Translations under genes and position numbers: made by a program
Shown here: positions 18,944 through 25,146 of the stretch, piece by piece
Position numbering within the stretch: position 1 is the stretch's first letter
How the letters are laid out: each line of letters opens with the position of its first letter
The notes under the pieces: model-generated
Told to the model about the DNA's origin: nothing
Databases searched by the model: none
The model's input: the letters and a program-made list of their open reading frames with translations, nothing else
Source: JBBRHQ01 sp963738305
Lineage (GTDB): Bacteria; Actinomycetota; Thermoleophilia; Solirubrobacterales; 70-9
DNA: 64,000 nt
NCBI GenBank assembly: GCA_963738305.1
Contig: CAVTVU010000001.1
Span: 992,001 to 1,056,000, forward strand
Direction of reading: 5' to 3'

Positions 18944-19960
18944 ATGCCCCGCCTCCGACGGGTTGACTGCTCCGGGCCCGGGATTCGCCGGGTCCGGCGC
19001 GGCCGAGGCTTTCAATACGTCGAGGAAGACGGCACGCCCATCACCGACGCTGAGGTGAAGGAGCGCATCGTCTCGCTGGCGATCCCGCCCGCCTGGGAGG
19101 ACGTTTGGATCTGCCCGCAGGCCAACGGCCATCTCCAGGCGACCGGCCTCGACTCGGCCGGCCGCAAGCAGTACCTCTACCACGAGGCCTGGCGCGAGAG
19201 TCGCGACCGCGAGAAGTTCGACGAGATGCTGCGCTTCGCCCGGGCGCTGCCTCGGATGCGAAAGCAGGTGGCGTCGGACCTGGCGCTCCAAGGTCTGCGC
19301 CGGGAGCGGGTGCTGGCCTGCTCGGTGCGTCTGCTCGACCTCGGATTCTTCCGCGTCGGCAGCGACCAGTACGCGGCGGAGAACGAGACCTTCGGCCTCT
19401 CGACGTTGCGCAGACGCCACGTCCGCTTCGAGCGGGGTGCTGCGGTCTTCGATTACCGGGCCAAGGGGTCCCAGCGGCAAGTTCAGGAGATCGCCGATGA
19501 GCCAACAGTCAAGGTGCTCCGTGTGCTCGCTCGCCGCAAGGCTCCGGGTTACCGGCTGTTCGCCTATCGCGAGGGGTCCGAATGGCGGGAACTGGGCGCC
19601 GAGGAGATCAACGCCTACCTGAAGTCCATCGCCGGCGGGAGCTTCAGCGCCAAGGACTTCCGTACCTGGAACGCCACAGTCCTCGCTGCGGTTGGACTCG
19701 CGAACCGTGTCGAGCCCGGCGAGGAGCTCAGCAAGAGCGCCCGCAAGCGGGTAGTCAACGAGGCCGTCGAGGACGTCGCCGCCTACCTCTCCAACACGCC
19801 GGCGGTCTGCCGCGCCTCCTATATCGACCCCCGGGTCTTCGATTTCTTCGACTCCGCGGCCATCCGGCGTACCGTGCGGAGCGCGATCAGCGAGCCGCGG
19901 CCCGATCGGTTCCCCGACCGGGAGCGGATCGAGCGTGCGGTGCTGAAGCTGCTCTCCTGA
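18944..19960 (+). CDS. DNA topoisomerase IB (poxvirus type)
   Basis: A 338-residue type IB topoisomerase, which relaxes supercoils through a 3'-phosphotyrosyl intermediate. Seen: the N-terminal domain (GTPITDAEVKERIVSLAIPPAW, then WICPQANGHLQATG and GRKQYLYH), the Arg/Lys catalytic region (FFRVGSDQYAAENETFGLSTLRRRH), the pocket KDFRTWNATV (Asn where many relatives have His) and the catalytic Tyr in CRASYIDPRVFDFF. Bacterial homologues are about this size and are widespread in Actinobacteria. It sits between stress-switch genes, so stress-linked DNA topology control is plausible. The weak ribosome site leaves the start slightly uncertain. Confidence 0.92.
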   Translation: MPRLRRVDCSGPGIRRVRRGRGFQYVEEDGTPITDAEVKERIVSLAIPPAWEDVWICPQANGHLQATGLDSAGRKQYLYHEAWRESRDREKFDEMLRFARALPRMRKQVASDLALQGLRRERVLACSVRLLDLGFFRVGSDQYAAENETFGLSTLRRRHVRFERGAAVFDYRAKGSQRQVQEIADEPTVKVLRVLARRKAPGYRLFAYREGSEWRELGAEEINAYLKSIAGGSFSAKDFRTWNATVLAAVGLANRVEPGEELSKSARKRVVNEAVEDVAAYLSNTPAVCRASYIDPRVFDFFDSAAIRRTVRSAISEPRPDRFPDRERIERAVLKLLS

Positions 19961-20003
19961 TCCGCGACCCCCCGGGCATGTTTGACGTAGCATCCGCAGC
20001 ACT

Positions 20004-20384
20004 ATGCCGCGGCGCTTCGAGGTCACCACGAAGACGATCGAGACGGGGATCCAGCAGATCTCGGTTCGGGGCGAATTGGACCTCGGCACGGCGCCGCGCC
20101 TCGAGGAGCAGCTCGCCGCGGCGCGGTCAGGCGAGGGCATCTCGGTGGTGATCGACCTCTCGGAGTGCGAGTTCATCGACTCCAGCGGCGTCTCGCTGAT
20201 CGTCCGCTGCTGGCGCGATCTCGAGACGAAGGAGGGCGACGAGCGGCTCGTGCTCTGCTGCCCGAAGAACCAGGTGAAGAGGTTGCTGAAGATCACCGGA
20301 GTCGAGGGGTCGATCTCGGTCCACGACAAGATCGATGAGGCCGTGCGCGAGCTGCGAGGGAACGAGACGGCTCGGCCGACCTGA
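20004..20384 (+). CDS. rsbV-like: STAS-domain anti-sigma factor antagonist (RsbV-like)
   Basis: A 126-residue STAS protein. The phosphorylation site is in the motif VVIDLSECEFIDSSGVSLIV, where the second Ser of DSSG is the expected target of an RsbW kinase. Unphosphorylated, it would bind the anti-sigma factor and free the sigma factor; PP2C phosphatases reset it. It is one of two STAS genes here (the other is at 21487-21837), which suggests different inputs or partners. A hairpin terminator follows. Confidence 0.9.
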   Translation: MPRRFEVTTKTIETGIQQISVRGELDLGTAPRLEEQLAAARSGEGISVVIDLSECEFIDSSGVSLIVRCWRDLETKEGDERLVLCCPKNQVKRLLKITGVEGSISVHDKIDEAVRELRGNETARPT

Positions 20385-20392
20385 ACGCCTCC

Positions 20393-20410
20393 CCCTCGGT
20401 CACCCGAGGG
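20393..20410 (+). terminator. Hairpin terminator after the STAS gene
   Basis: A 7-bp stem (20393-20399 with 20404-20410) and a 4-base loop, nine bases after the stop codon, followed by a T-rich stretch (TTGGTCATTT). Weak U tract, so termination strength is uncertain. Confidence 0.5.
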
Positions 20411-20611
20411 TTGGTCATTTAGACCCAGGCGGGAACCGAACGAATCGGTCGAAAGCCGCCGAGGTCCAGGCCGGCGAGCCAACCTCGCGCCGAGCATGGG
20501 GGGTACCCGGCAGAGCCATCCTGCCCCGTTTTCGGGCCCCCAAACATCAACACCGTGAGCTTCAGCGCAGCCGCGCAGGCCGGGCAGTCACTCACACCAC
20601 TTTCGGATCGC

Positions 20612-20636
20612 GTTTGTCCGGCGTACGAGCGGGAAT
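20612..20636 (+). promoter_or_regulatory. SigB-type promoter (one mismatch) for the small KGG-type protein gene
   Basis: GTTT at 20612-20615, a 15-base spacer, GGGAAT at 20631-20636. It lies 32 bases before ATG 20669. The rest of the 284-base gap (20385-20668) shows only the hairpin at 20393-20410. Confidence 0.5.
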
Positions 20637-20668
20637 CTGATCCACAGCAAAGTGCAAAGGAGCAGACG

Positions 20669-20875
20669 ATGGCCAAGGATCATGGTCCGAGCGTCAAGAA
20701 CGATAAGCAGTACCAAGGCTTGCGCAAGAAGGGGATGAGCAAGCAGAGGGCGGCTTCGATCGCCAACTCTCCGGACTCATCCAAGAAGGGCGGACAGAAG
20801 AGCGGCAAGGGCAGGGGCGGCAGCAAGTCTCAGAAGCGGGCGGCGGGGCGCGAGGGAGGCAAGAAGTCCTCCTGA
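20669..20875 (+). CDS. Small Lys/Ser-rich stress-type protein (DUF7218-like)
   Basis: A 68-residue protein beginning MAKDHGPSVKNDKQYQGLRKKG, followed by a motif resembling SKQRAASIANS and a very basic Gly/Lys/Ser tail (KKGGQKSGKGRGGSK). Small proteins with this N-terminal pattern are common in soil bacteria and are annotated as DUF7218 or similar; their role is unknown. Good ribosome site (aaaggag) and a near-consensus SigB-type promoter. The charge suggests nucleic acid binding, which is inference. Confidence 0.72.
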   Translation: MAKDHGPSVKNDKQYQGLRKKGMSKQRAASIANSPDSSKKGGQKSGKGRGGSKSQKRAAGREGGKKSS

Positions 20876-20969
20876 CCGATGGCCAGGAGATGGCGCCTCT
20901 AACGATCGCCCGAGGAATGGGGCCCGATTGCGGGTACTGGAAGGCCGCGAATACCCCGGAAAGTTGACC

Positions 20970-21461
20970 ATGCCTCCTTCGGCCGACGAAAGCGAAAGCG
21001 CAGGGCCAGACCCCCGAGCGGTCGGGCATGGGGCGATTCGCGGGGCGATCGCCGCGATGACGATGACCGGGATGCGAACGGTCACCGTCAACGCCGGAAT
21101 CGTCAAGGAGGCTCCTCCGCAGGCGATCTTCCGCCAGAAGATCCACCGCTTTGGATCCACCTCACGGAAGAAGCGGCGCAAGCGCGTGATCGAAGAGCTC
21201 GCCCACTGGGCCTACGGAGCCGCTGGCGGCGCTGCCTTCGCCGTGCTGCCTGAAACGGTGCGTGACAGGCGCTGGACGGGGCCGGTTTACGGATTGCTGG
21301 TCTGGCTCAGCTTCGAGGCTGGCGTGGCGCCGATGCTGGGCCTTGCTCAGGCCCGTGAAGCCCGCCCGATCGACCGGGCGGCGCTGGCGGCGGACCATCT
21401 GCTCTACGGGTTCGTCCTCACCGAGACCCGGCGCGGCCCCACAGCGGAGGCGCCCGGTTGA
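20970..21461 (+). CDS. Small membrane protein, DUF1440-like
   Basis: About 163 residues. The C-terminal half has alternating hydrophobic helices (WAYGAAGGAAFAVLP, GPVYGLLVWLSFEAGVAPMLG) ending in AADHLLYGFVL; the His-Leu-Tyr-Gly ending resembles DUF1440/YagU-type membrane proteins linked to acid stress in other bacteria. The N-terminal 30 residues are unstructured, and a later start (for example near MTMTGMRTVTV) is possible. Convergent with the second STAS gene through a shared terminator. Family assignment is moderate. Confidence 0.55.
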   Translation: MPPSADESESAGPDPRAVGHGAIRGAIAAMTMTGMRTVTVNAGIVKEAPPQAIFRQKIHRFGSTSRKKRRKRVIEELAHWAYGAAGGAAFAVLPETVRDRRWTGPVYGLLVWLSFEAGVAPMLGLAQAREARPIDRAALAADHLLYGFVLTETRRGPTAEAPG

Positions 21462-21466
21462 GCGAA

Positions 21467-21484
21467 GGCGGGCGATTGCCCGCC
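21467..21484. terminator. Bidirectional terminator between convergent genes
   Basis: A 7-bp GC stem (21467-21473 with 21478-21484) and a 4-base loop (GATT), placed exactly between the stops of the convergent DUF1440-like and STAS genes. Confidence 0.55.
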
Positions 21485-21486
21485 CG

Positions 21487-21837
21487 TTACTCCCCCCCGC
21501 CGGAATCCTCGTCGAGGAACAGCCAGTCGTGGACTCCTGCGACCTCGAGGATCCTCCGAACCTGACCGCTCGCTCCGCGCACCCGCAGGCGATTGCCGTT
21601 CTCGCGGGAGCGGCGGGTCGCTGCGACGAGCACGCTGAGTCCGGTGGAGTCGATGAACTCCAGACCGCTCAGATCGACCACGATGGGCCGGCCGGCCTCC
21701 TCGCATGCCGAGTCGATCGCCTCCTCGAGGCGGGCTGCGTTCGAGAGGTCGACCTCTCCCTTCACGCGGATCAGGATCTCGCCCGACTCCGACTCCACCT
21801 GAATGGTGAAGTCTTCGCCTCCTGCGGCGTCAGACAA
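21487..21837 (-). CDS. rsbV-like: Second STAS-domain anti-sigma factor antagonist
   Basis: A 116-residue STAS protein (VESESGEILIRVKGEVDLSNA at the start) with the phosphoacceptor motif VVDLSGLEFIDSTGLSVLV, where the Ser of DSTG is the expected site. It differs from the 20004-20384 protein in sequence, so the two are ancient paralogues rather than a recent duplication. It would compete for the RsbW- or RsbA-type proteins. No clear SigB-type promoter was found before it, so it may be transcribed constitutively. Confidence 0.9.
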   Translation of the reverse strand: MSDAAGGEDFTIQVESESGEILIRVKGEVDLSNAARLEEAIDSACEEAGRPIVVDLSGLEFIDSTGLSVLVAATRRSRENGNRLRVRGASGQVRRILEVAGVHDWLFLDEDSGGGE

Positions 21838-22372
21838 AAGCAGCCTCCTCGAGGACTGAATCGACTGGATCGCAACCCGCCAAGCTCAGCACGCCTCCCG
21901 GAGTTTTACCGGGCCGCGGCGACGATCGAGTCAAGAGTGCAGATGCGTGATCCGCGCGACCGAGCGTCGGCGAGCGCGTTGAGGCAGCTGCGACCCCAAC
22001 GGTATGCGTGCGGTATGGGCGACGAACCGCAGCGCCGCGAATGGGCGATCGAGTGAGAGCAGCCATATCTTGCGCGCGGGCCCGGTCACTTTAGCTTTCA
22101 GAGTTCCCCTTCCCTTCCTACCGATCAACGCACGGGCGGGCGCGTCTCTTTCACCGTCCCAGGTTCCGGGCCGCGGCCCGGAACCTGGGTGGCGTGAGCC
22201 CCTCGGCGCCGTAGCTTTCGGCGAGCCAGCCGACCAATCCCCCTCGGCCCGCGCCGGGCGCCGTTCGCTCGCTGGCGCATCACTCCTTTGAGGCCGGCCA
22301 GCTCGACGACCTGCTCGAGTGGTGGTGGCCCCTACCCGTTCCCGTCTTTCGCGACAACGCCCGTGCCTGTCG
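21838..22372. other. Gene-poor stretch with one long palindrome
   Basis: No convincing gene lies between the STAS gene and the DUF892 gene: short frames here lack ribosome sites and family features. The stretch holds the perfect palindrome at 22158-22189 and the promoter of the next gene at its right edge. Confidence 0.5.
22158..22189. repeat. Perfect 32-bp palindrome
   Basis: Positions 22158-22173 are exactly inverted in 22174-22189, with no loop. The arm reads CCCAGGTTCCGGGCCG. In RNA it would fold into a very strong hairpin, but no U tract follows on either strand. It could be an operator, a strong terminator or a remnant of a mobile element end. Confidence 0.6.
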
Positions 22373-22397
22373 GTGTAGGGACTGGCTTGCCGGGTAG
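22373..22397 (+). promoter_or_regulatory. SigB-type promoter (one mismatch) for the DUF892 gene
   Basis: GTGT at 22373-22376, a 15-base spacer, GGGTAG at 22392-22397, 45 bases before the start codon. Confidence 0.5.
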
Positions 22398-22441
22398 GGC
22401 AAGGACTCCCACCGAGACCCACTATCCAAGCGAGGAATGCG

Positions 22442-23125
22442 ATGGCCGAGACCAAGACCATGAATGAACGGGACGCCAAACTCGTCGAGTGGTTGAACGA
22501 GGCCCATGCCAAGGAAGCTGAGCTGGAGGCCGACCTGACCGCACACATCACCCTCACCGAGAAGGCTGCCTACAAGAAGCGCCTCCAGCGACATCTGAAG
22601 GAGACCCGCGAGCACAAGCGCAAGGTCTCGTCGCGGATCAAGCAGCTGGGGGGCTCAGCGAGCAGCGGTCCCTCCGTTCCAGGGCTCCCGACCGCTGTCG
22701 CCGAGGCTGCCGGCAAGGCAGTCGCGGGGGTCAAGGGGCAGGTCGGCACCGCCCGGGCACTGCTCACCGAGCAGGCTGCGACGCACCTTCGGAACGCGCA
22801 GGAGGAGCTCCGGGAGGAGCACGTCGAGATCGCCCTATACACCCGGCTCGAGACACTCGCCGAGGAGGTCGGGGATCGGGAGACCGCGATCCTGGCACGG
22901 GGCATCCGCCGCGATGAAGAACGGATGGCGAAATTCCTCGACGCCGAGCTGAAGCGGCTCGTCAAGGACGTCGTCCGGGCCGAGATCCCGCGCGAGCAGC
23001 GACCGAGCCCGAGGCGCAGCTCGAGGCGGTCGCCCCGCAGGAAGACCTCGCGCCCGAAGACCGCCAGCCGATCACGGTCCGGCTCGCGCAAGTCGAGCGG
23101 AGGATCGAGAGCCGCAAGGTCGTGA
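22442..23125 (+). CDS. DUF892 / YciE-YciF-type ferritin-like stress protein with a basic tail
   Basis: A 227-residue helical protein. The start (MNERDAKLVEWLNEAHAKEAEL) and the segment HVEIALYTRLETLAEEVGDRE resemble DUF892 (YciE/YciF) ferritin-like four-helix proteins, which are stress-induced in many bacteria. Glu and His residues that could bind a di-iron site are present (ELE, EEHVEI), but I cannot confirm the full set. The last 50 residues form an Arg/Ser/Lys-rich tail, as in histone H1-like extensions, unusual for this family and perhaps DNA-binding. A SigB-type promoter lies upstream. Confidence 0.7.
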   Translation: MAETKTMNERDAKLVEWLNEAHAKEAELEADLTAHITLTEKAAYKKRLQRHLKETREHKRKVSSRIKQLGGSASSGPSVPGLPTAVAEAAGKAVAGVKGQVGTARALLTEQAATHLRNAQEELREEHVEIALYTRLETLAEEVGDRETAILARGIRRDEERMAKFLDAELKRLVKDVVRAEIPREQRPSPRRSSRRSPRRKTSRPKTASRSRSGSRKSSGGSRAARS

Positions 23126-23182
23126 GCACGCTCGTAGCGTGGCGGTTCGGGCTCGACGGACTAACTGCCCGGAGCCTATGGG

Positions 23183-23224
23183 GCTGAGAGACGACAAAAC
23201 GCCGCTGAGAGACGACAAAACGCC
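23183..23224. repeat. Two tandem copies of a 21-base repeat
   Basis: Two exact copies, 23183-23203 and 23204-23224, with no gap. On the minus strand each copy contains GGCGTTTTGTCG, so the duplication copies the T-rich tail of the csbD terminator. Probably a recent local duplication by slippage. Confidence 0.8.
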
Positions 23225-23254
23225 GGGAGTCGCCCCGAGGGCCGCCTCCCGGCG
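23217..23254 (-). terminator. Rho-independent terminator of the csbD gene
   Basis: On the minus strand, a 9-bp stem (23254-23246 with 23229-23221) is followed directly by TTTT (23220-23217). It lies 32 bases after the csbD stop codon. Confidence 0.7.
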
Positions 23255-23286
23255 TCGTCAGTCACTGCTGCCCGGCTAGCTGCGGG

Positions 23287-23475
23287 TCAGGTCTTCCTCT
23301 CGAGGTCCGCGACCTCGTCGGCCTTCTCGTCGGCACGCTCCTCGGCGCGGTCGAGCTCTTCCTTCTTCTCGCCCTTCTTCTCCTCCTTGACCCCCTCACG
23401 ACGCATCGAGGCGTCATCGGTGAGATCGCCGGCGGCCTGCTTGGCCTTACCGGTCAGCTTGTCCGTGATTCCCAT
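23287..23475 (-). CDS. csbD-like: CsbD-family stress protein
   Basis: A 62-residue protein with the CsbD opening (MGITDKLTGKAKQAAGDLTDD) and a highly charged Lys/Glu C-terminus (KEEKKGEKKEELDRAEERADE). CsbD was first known as a SigB-controlled protein in Bacillus; its role is still unclear. An exact SigB-type promoter lies upstream and a Rho-independent terminator downstream, so this is a complete single-gene unit. Ribosome site AAAGGA precedes the ATG. Confidence 0.88.
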   Translation of the reverse strand: MGITDKLTGKAKQAAGDLTDDASMRREGVKEEKKGEKKEELDRAEERADEKADEVADLERKT

Positions 23476-23511
23476 TGCTTGGTCCTTTCTCGTTGCGTGC
23501 TTTCAGACTCG

Positions 23512-23537
23512 GTACCCGTGGCGGGTCTCGCGGAAAC
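23512..23537 (-). promoter_or_regulatory. SigB-type promoter for csbD
   Basis: On the minus strand, GTTT at 23537-23534, a 16-base spacer and GGGTAC at 23517-23512. Exact match, 36 bases before the start codon. Confidence 0.7.
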
Positions 23538-23602
23538 AGCGCCGCCCGGCTGGTCGGTCGGCGGCTCGCATGCGTGCGGGGTATCGCGGGTAGCCGAGGG
23601 AG

Positions 23603-24250
23603 GTGGCAACAGAGACATCTCGAGGAGCCGCGAGCTACCTGCCTCGAGGAGGCGGGCTGGCGGCCCTGCGCCAGGCCGCAGCCGGATGCAGGGGCTGCGC
23701 ACTGTGGAGGGACGCCGAGCAGACCGTCTTCGGAGAAGGGGCCAGCAATGCGGAGCTGATGCTTGTGGGGGAGCAGCCCGGGGACAAGGAGGATCGGGCT
23801 GGCGCACCCTTCGTGGGTCCCGCGGGAAGGATCCTGGACGAGTCACTGGAGCGCGCCGGGATCCCGCGGGAGAGCATCTACCTCACCAACGCCGTCAAGC
23901 ACTTCAAGTGGAGGCCCAGGGGCAGCCTGCGCCTTCACCAGACGCCGAGGGTGGGAGAGATCGAGGCCTGCAAGCCATGGCTGGAGGCGGAGATCGCCGC
24001 GGTCGCTCCCAGCGGCGTCGTCGCCCTCGGAGCGACCGCGACCCGGGCGCTGCTCGGAGCGAGAGCGAGGGTGCTGAGAGATCGTGGGCAGGCGCTCGAG
24101 ATCGAGGATGCCGACTTCGCGGTGGTGACGATCCACCCCTCCGCCGTTCTGCGAGGTCCCGCCGAGGAGCGTGACGATGCCCTCGCGGGCCTGGTCGAGG
24201 ACCTCCGCGTCGCCGCTCGACTCCTGGAAGGCTCCGATCGAGGTCGGTAG
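23603..24250 (+). CDS. udgX: UdgX-type uracil-DNA glycosylase
   Basis: A 215-residue Fe-S uracil-DNA glycosylase. Motif 1 is GEQPGDKEDRAGAPFVGPAG (residues 56-75). The UdgX-specific loop is visible as a basic stretch followed by HQTP (112-115); in UdgX the His of this loop forms a covalent bond with DNA after uracil removal. The C-terminal motif is TIHPSAVLR. Candidate Fe-S ligands are Cys29, Cys32 and Cys123, with His100 in the place of the fourth ligand. Family 4 enzymes lack the HQTP insertion, which supports UdgX. It sits inside a cluster of stress genes, but no exact SigB-type promoter was found before it. Confidence 0.85.
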   Translation: MATETSRGAASYLPRGGGLAALRQAAAGCRGCALWRDAEQTVFGEGASNAELMLVGEQPGDKEDRAGAPFVGPAGRILDESLERAGIPRESIYLTNAVKHFKWRPRGSLRLHQTPRVGEIEACKPWLEAEIAAVAPSGVVALGATATRALLGARARVLRDRGQALEIEDADFAVVTIHPSAVLRGPAEERDDALAGLVEDLRVAARLLEGSDRGR

Positions 24251-24258
24251 GCGCGGCC

Positions 24259-24283
24259 GTTTCCAGCCTCGGGCCAAGGGTAG
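24259..24283 (+). promoter_or_regulatory. SigB-type promoter for the CBS-domain gene
   Basis: GTTT at 24259-24262, a 15-base spacer, GGGTAG at 24278-24283. Exact match, 30 bases before ATG 24314. Confidence 0.7.
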
Positions 24284-24313
24284 TCACATCGCAAGCGGAA
24301 AAGGAGGAAGAGA

Positions 24314-24736
24314 ATGGCGAAGACCGCAAGAGAGGTGATGACGGGCGAGGCGAAGTGCATCGGCGAGAACGAGACCGTCGCCGAGGCCGCCAAGAAGATG
24401 GCGGAGCTCGATGTCGGGTCGATGCCGATCTGCGGCGAGGACGAGAGACTGAAAGGGATGCTCACCGACCGCGACATCGTCGTCAAGGTCATCGCCAAGG
24501 GCCAGGACCCGGAGTCGACCAGGGCTGGCGAGTTTGGTCAGGGCAAGCCGGTGACGATAGGCGCCGACGACCCGGTGGAGGATGCGCTCCACACGATGGT
24601 CGAGCACAAGGTCCGGCGCTTGCCTGTGATCGACGGGCACACCATGGTCGGCATCGTCAGCCAGGGCGACCTTGCGCAGAACGTTCCCGACGAACAGGTC
24701 GGGGAGCTGGTCGGGGCCATCTCAGCCGCGCCCTGA
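24314..24736 (+). CDS. Tandem CBS-domain protein
   Basis: A 140-residue protein made only of two CBS domains. The first covers about residues 8-60 (REVMTGEAKCIGENETVAEAA, then MLTDRDIVVKVIA), the second 70-130 (DPVEDALHTMVEHKVRRLPVI, then MVGIVSQGDL). Stand-alone CBS pairs bind adenine nucleotides and often act as energy or stress sensors; some resemble hypoxia-response protein Hrp1 of mycobacteria. An exact SigB-type promoter precedes it and aaaggaggaag gives a strong ribosome site. The partner is unknown. Confidence 0.88.
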   Translation: MAKTAREVMTGEAKCIGENETVAEAAKKMAELDVGSMPICGEDERLKGMLTDRDIVVKVIAKGQDPESTRAGEFGQGKPVTIGADDPVEDALHTMVEHKVRRLPVIDGHTMVGIVSQGDLAQNVPDEQVGELVGAISAAP

Positions 24737-24809
24737 TCCGTGGCCGGCAGGCGCTCGGGCCCGGGCGGCCCGAGCCTCGCCGGCGCAGCCTGAGACGGGA
24801 CGACCTGGT

Positions 24810-24834
24810 GTTTGGAGATTCGAGCGGCGGGTAC
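24810..24834 (+). promoter_or_regulatory. SigB-type promoter with no adjacent gene
   Basis: GTTT at 24810-24813, a 15-base spacer, GGGTAC at 24829-24834. Exact match. The next gene start is over 300 bases away, beyond a terminator at 24888-24912. Confidence 0.6.
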
Positions 24835-24840
24835 CGGCTC

Positions 24841-24912
24841 CTCGACTGGGTATCTCTCATCGCATGCGATAGTGCGTTGAGGCCTGAGGACCCCCTCCGC
24901 GGGGGTCCTTTT
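24841..24912 (+). ncRNA. Candidate SigB-dependent small RNA
   Basis: An exact stress promoter and a strong hairpin with TTTT bound a region of about 72 bases with no reading frame of note. The expected transcript would start near 24841. It contains the palindrome CGCATGCG in its middle. An alternative is that the hairpin just ends the CBS gene transcript and the promoter serves the downstream YbdK-like gene by read-through. Confidence 0.4.
24888..24912 (+). terminator. Rho-independent terminator
   Basis: An 8-bp GC stem (24888-24895 with 24901-24908), a 5-base loop and TTTT. A direct repeat of GGTCCTTTTGG (24904-24914 and 24921-24931) follows, so the terminator tail is partly duplicated. Confidence 0.75.
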
Positions 24913-24949
24913 GGTTCTGCGGTCCTTTTGGCTAGATGGATCCCCTCGT

Positions 24950-25120
24950 TCAACTCCGGCCCGAGCGACTCAGGTGCCTGCGCAGCGCAAGGGCGTCGCG
25001 GGGCGCGTAGGCGGACCAGTCGTTGTTGAAGCAGGCGTGCCACCTCGTAGCGGGCTCGCCAGGCCGCGATGCGACGGGCCCATCGTTCGAGCTCGACAGG
25101 TTCCCGCCCCTTGCTTGTGA
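24950..25120 (-). pseudogene. C-terminal remnant of a DUF72-family protein
   Basis: Read on the minus strand, one frame gives ELERWARRIAAWRARYEV and, after a one-base shift near 25040, the other gives HACFNNDWSAYAPRDALALRR to a stop at about 24950. The FNNDW...APRNAL ending is typical of DUF72 proteins. Only about 55 C-terminal residues are present; the rest (normally about 240 residues) is missing, and the upstream side is the YbdK-like gene. Probably a gene remnant left by deletion or insertion of neighbours. Confidence 0.5.
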
Positions 25121-25146
25121 AACGGGCAGGCGGGTATCTCTGCGGG

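Noticed and set aside
23579..23593. GGGTAT/GGGTAG upstream of udgX as a stress promoter
   Set aside because: No acceptable -35 at the right distance for either copy.
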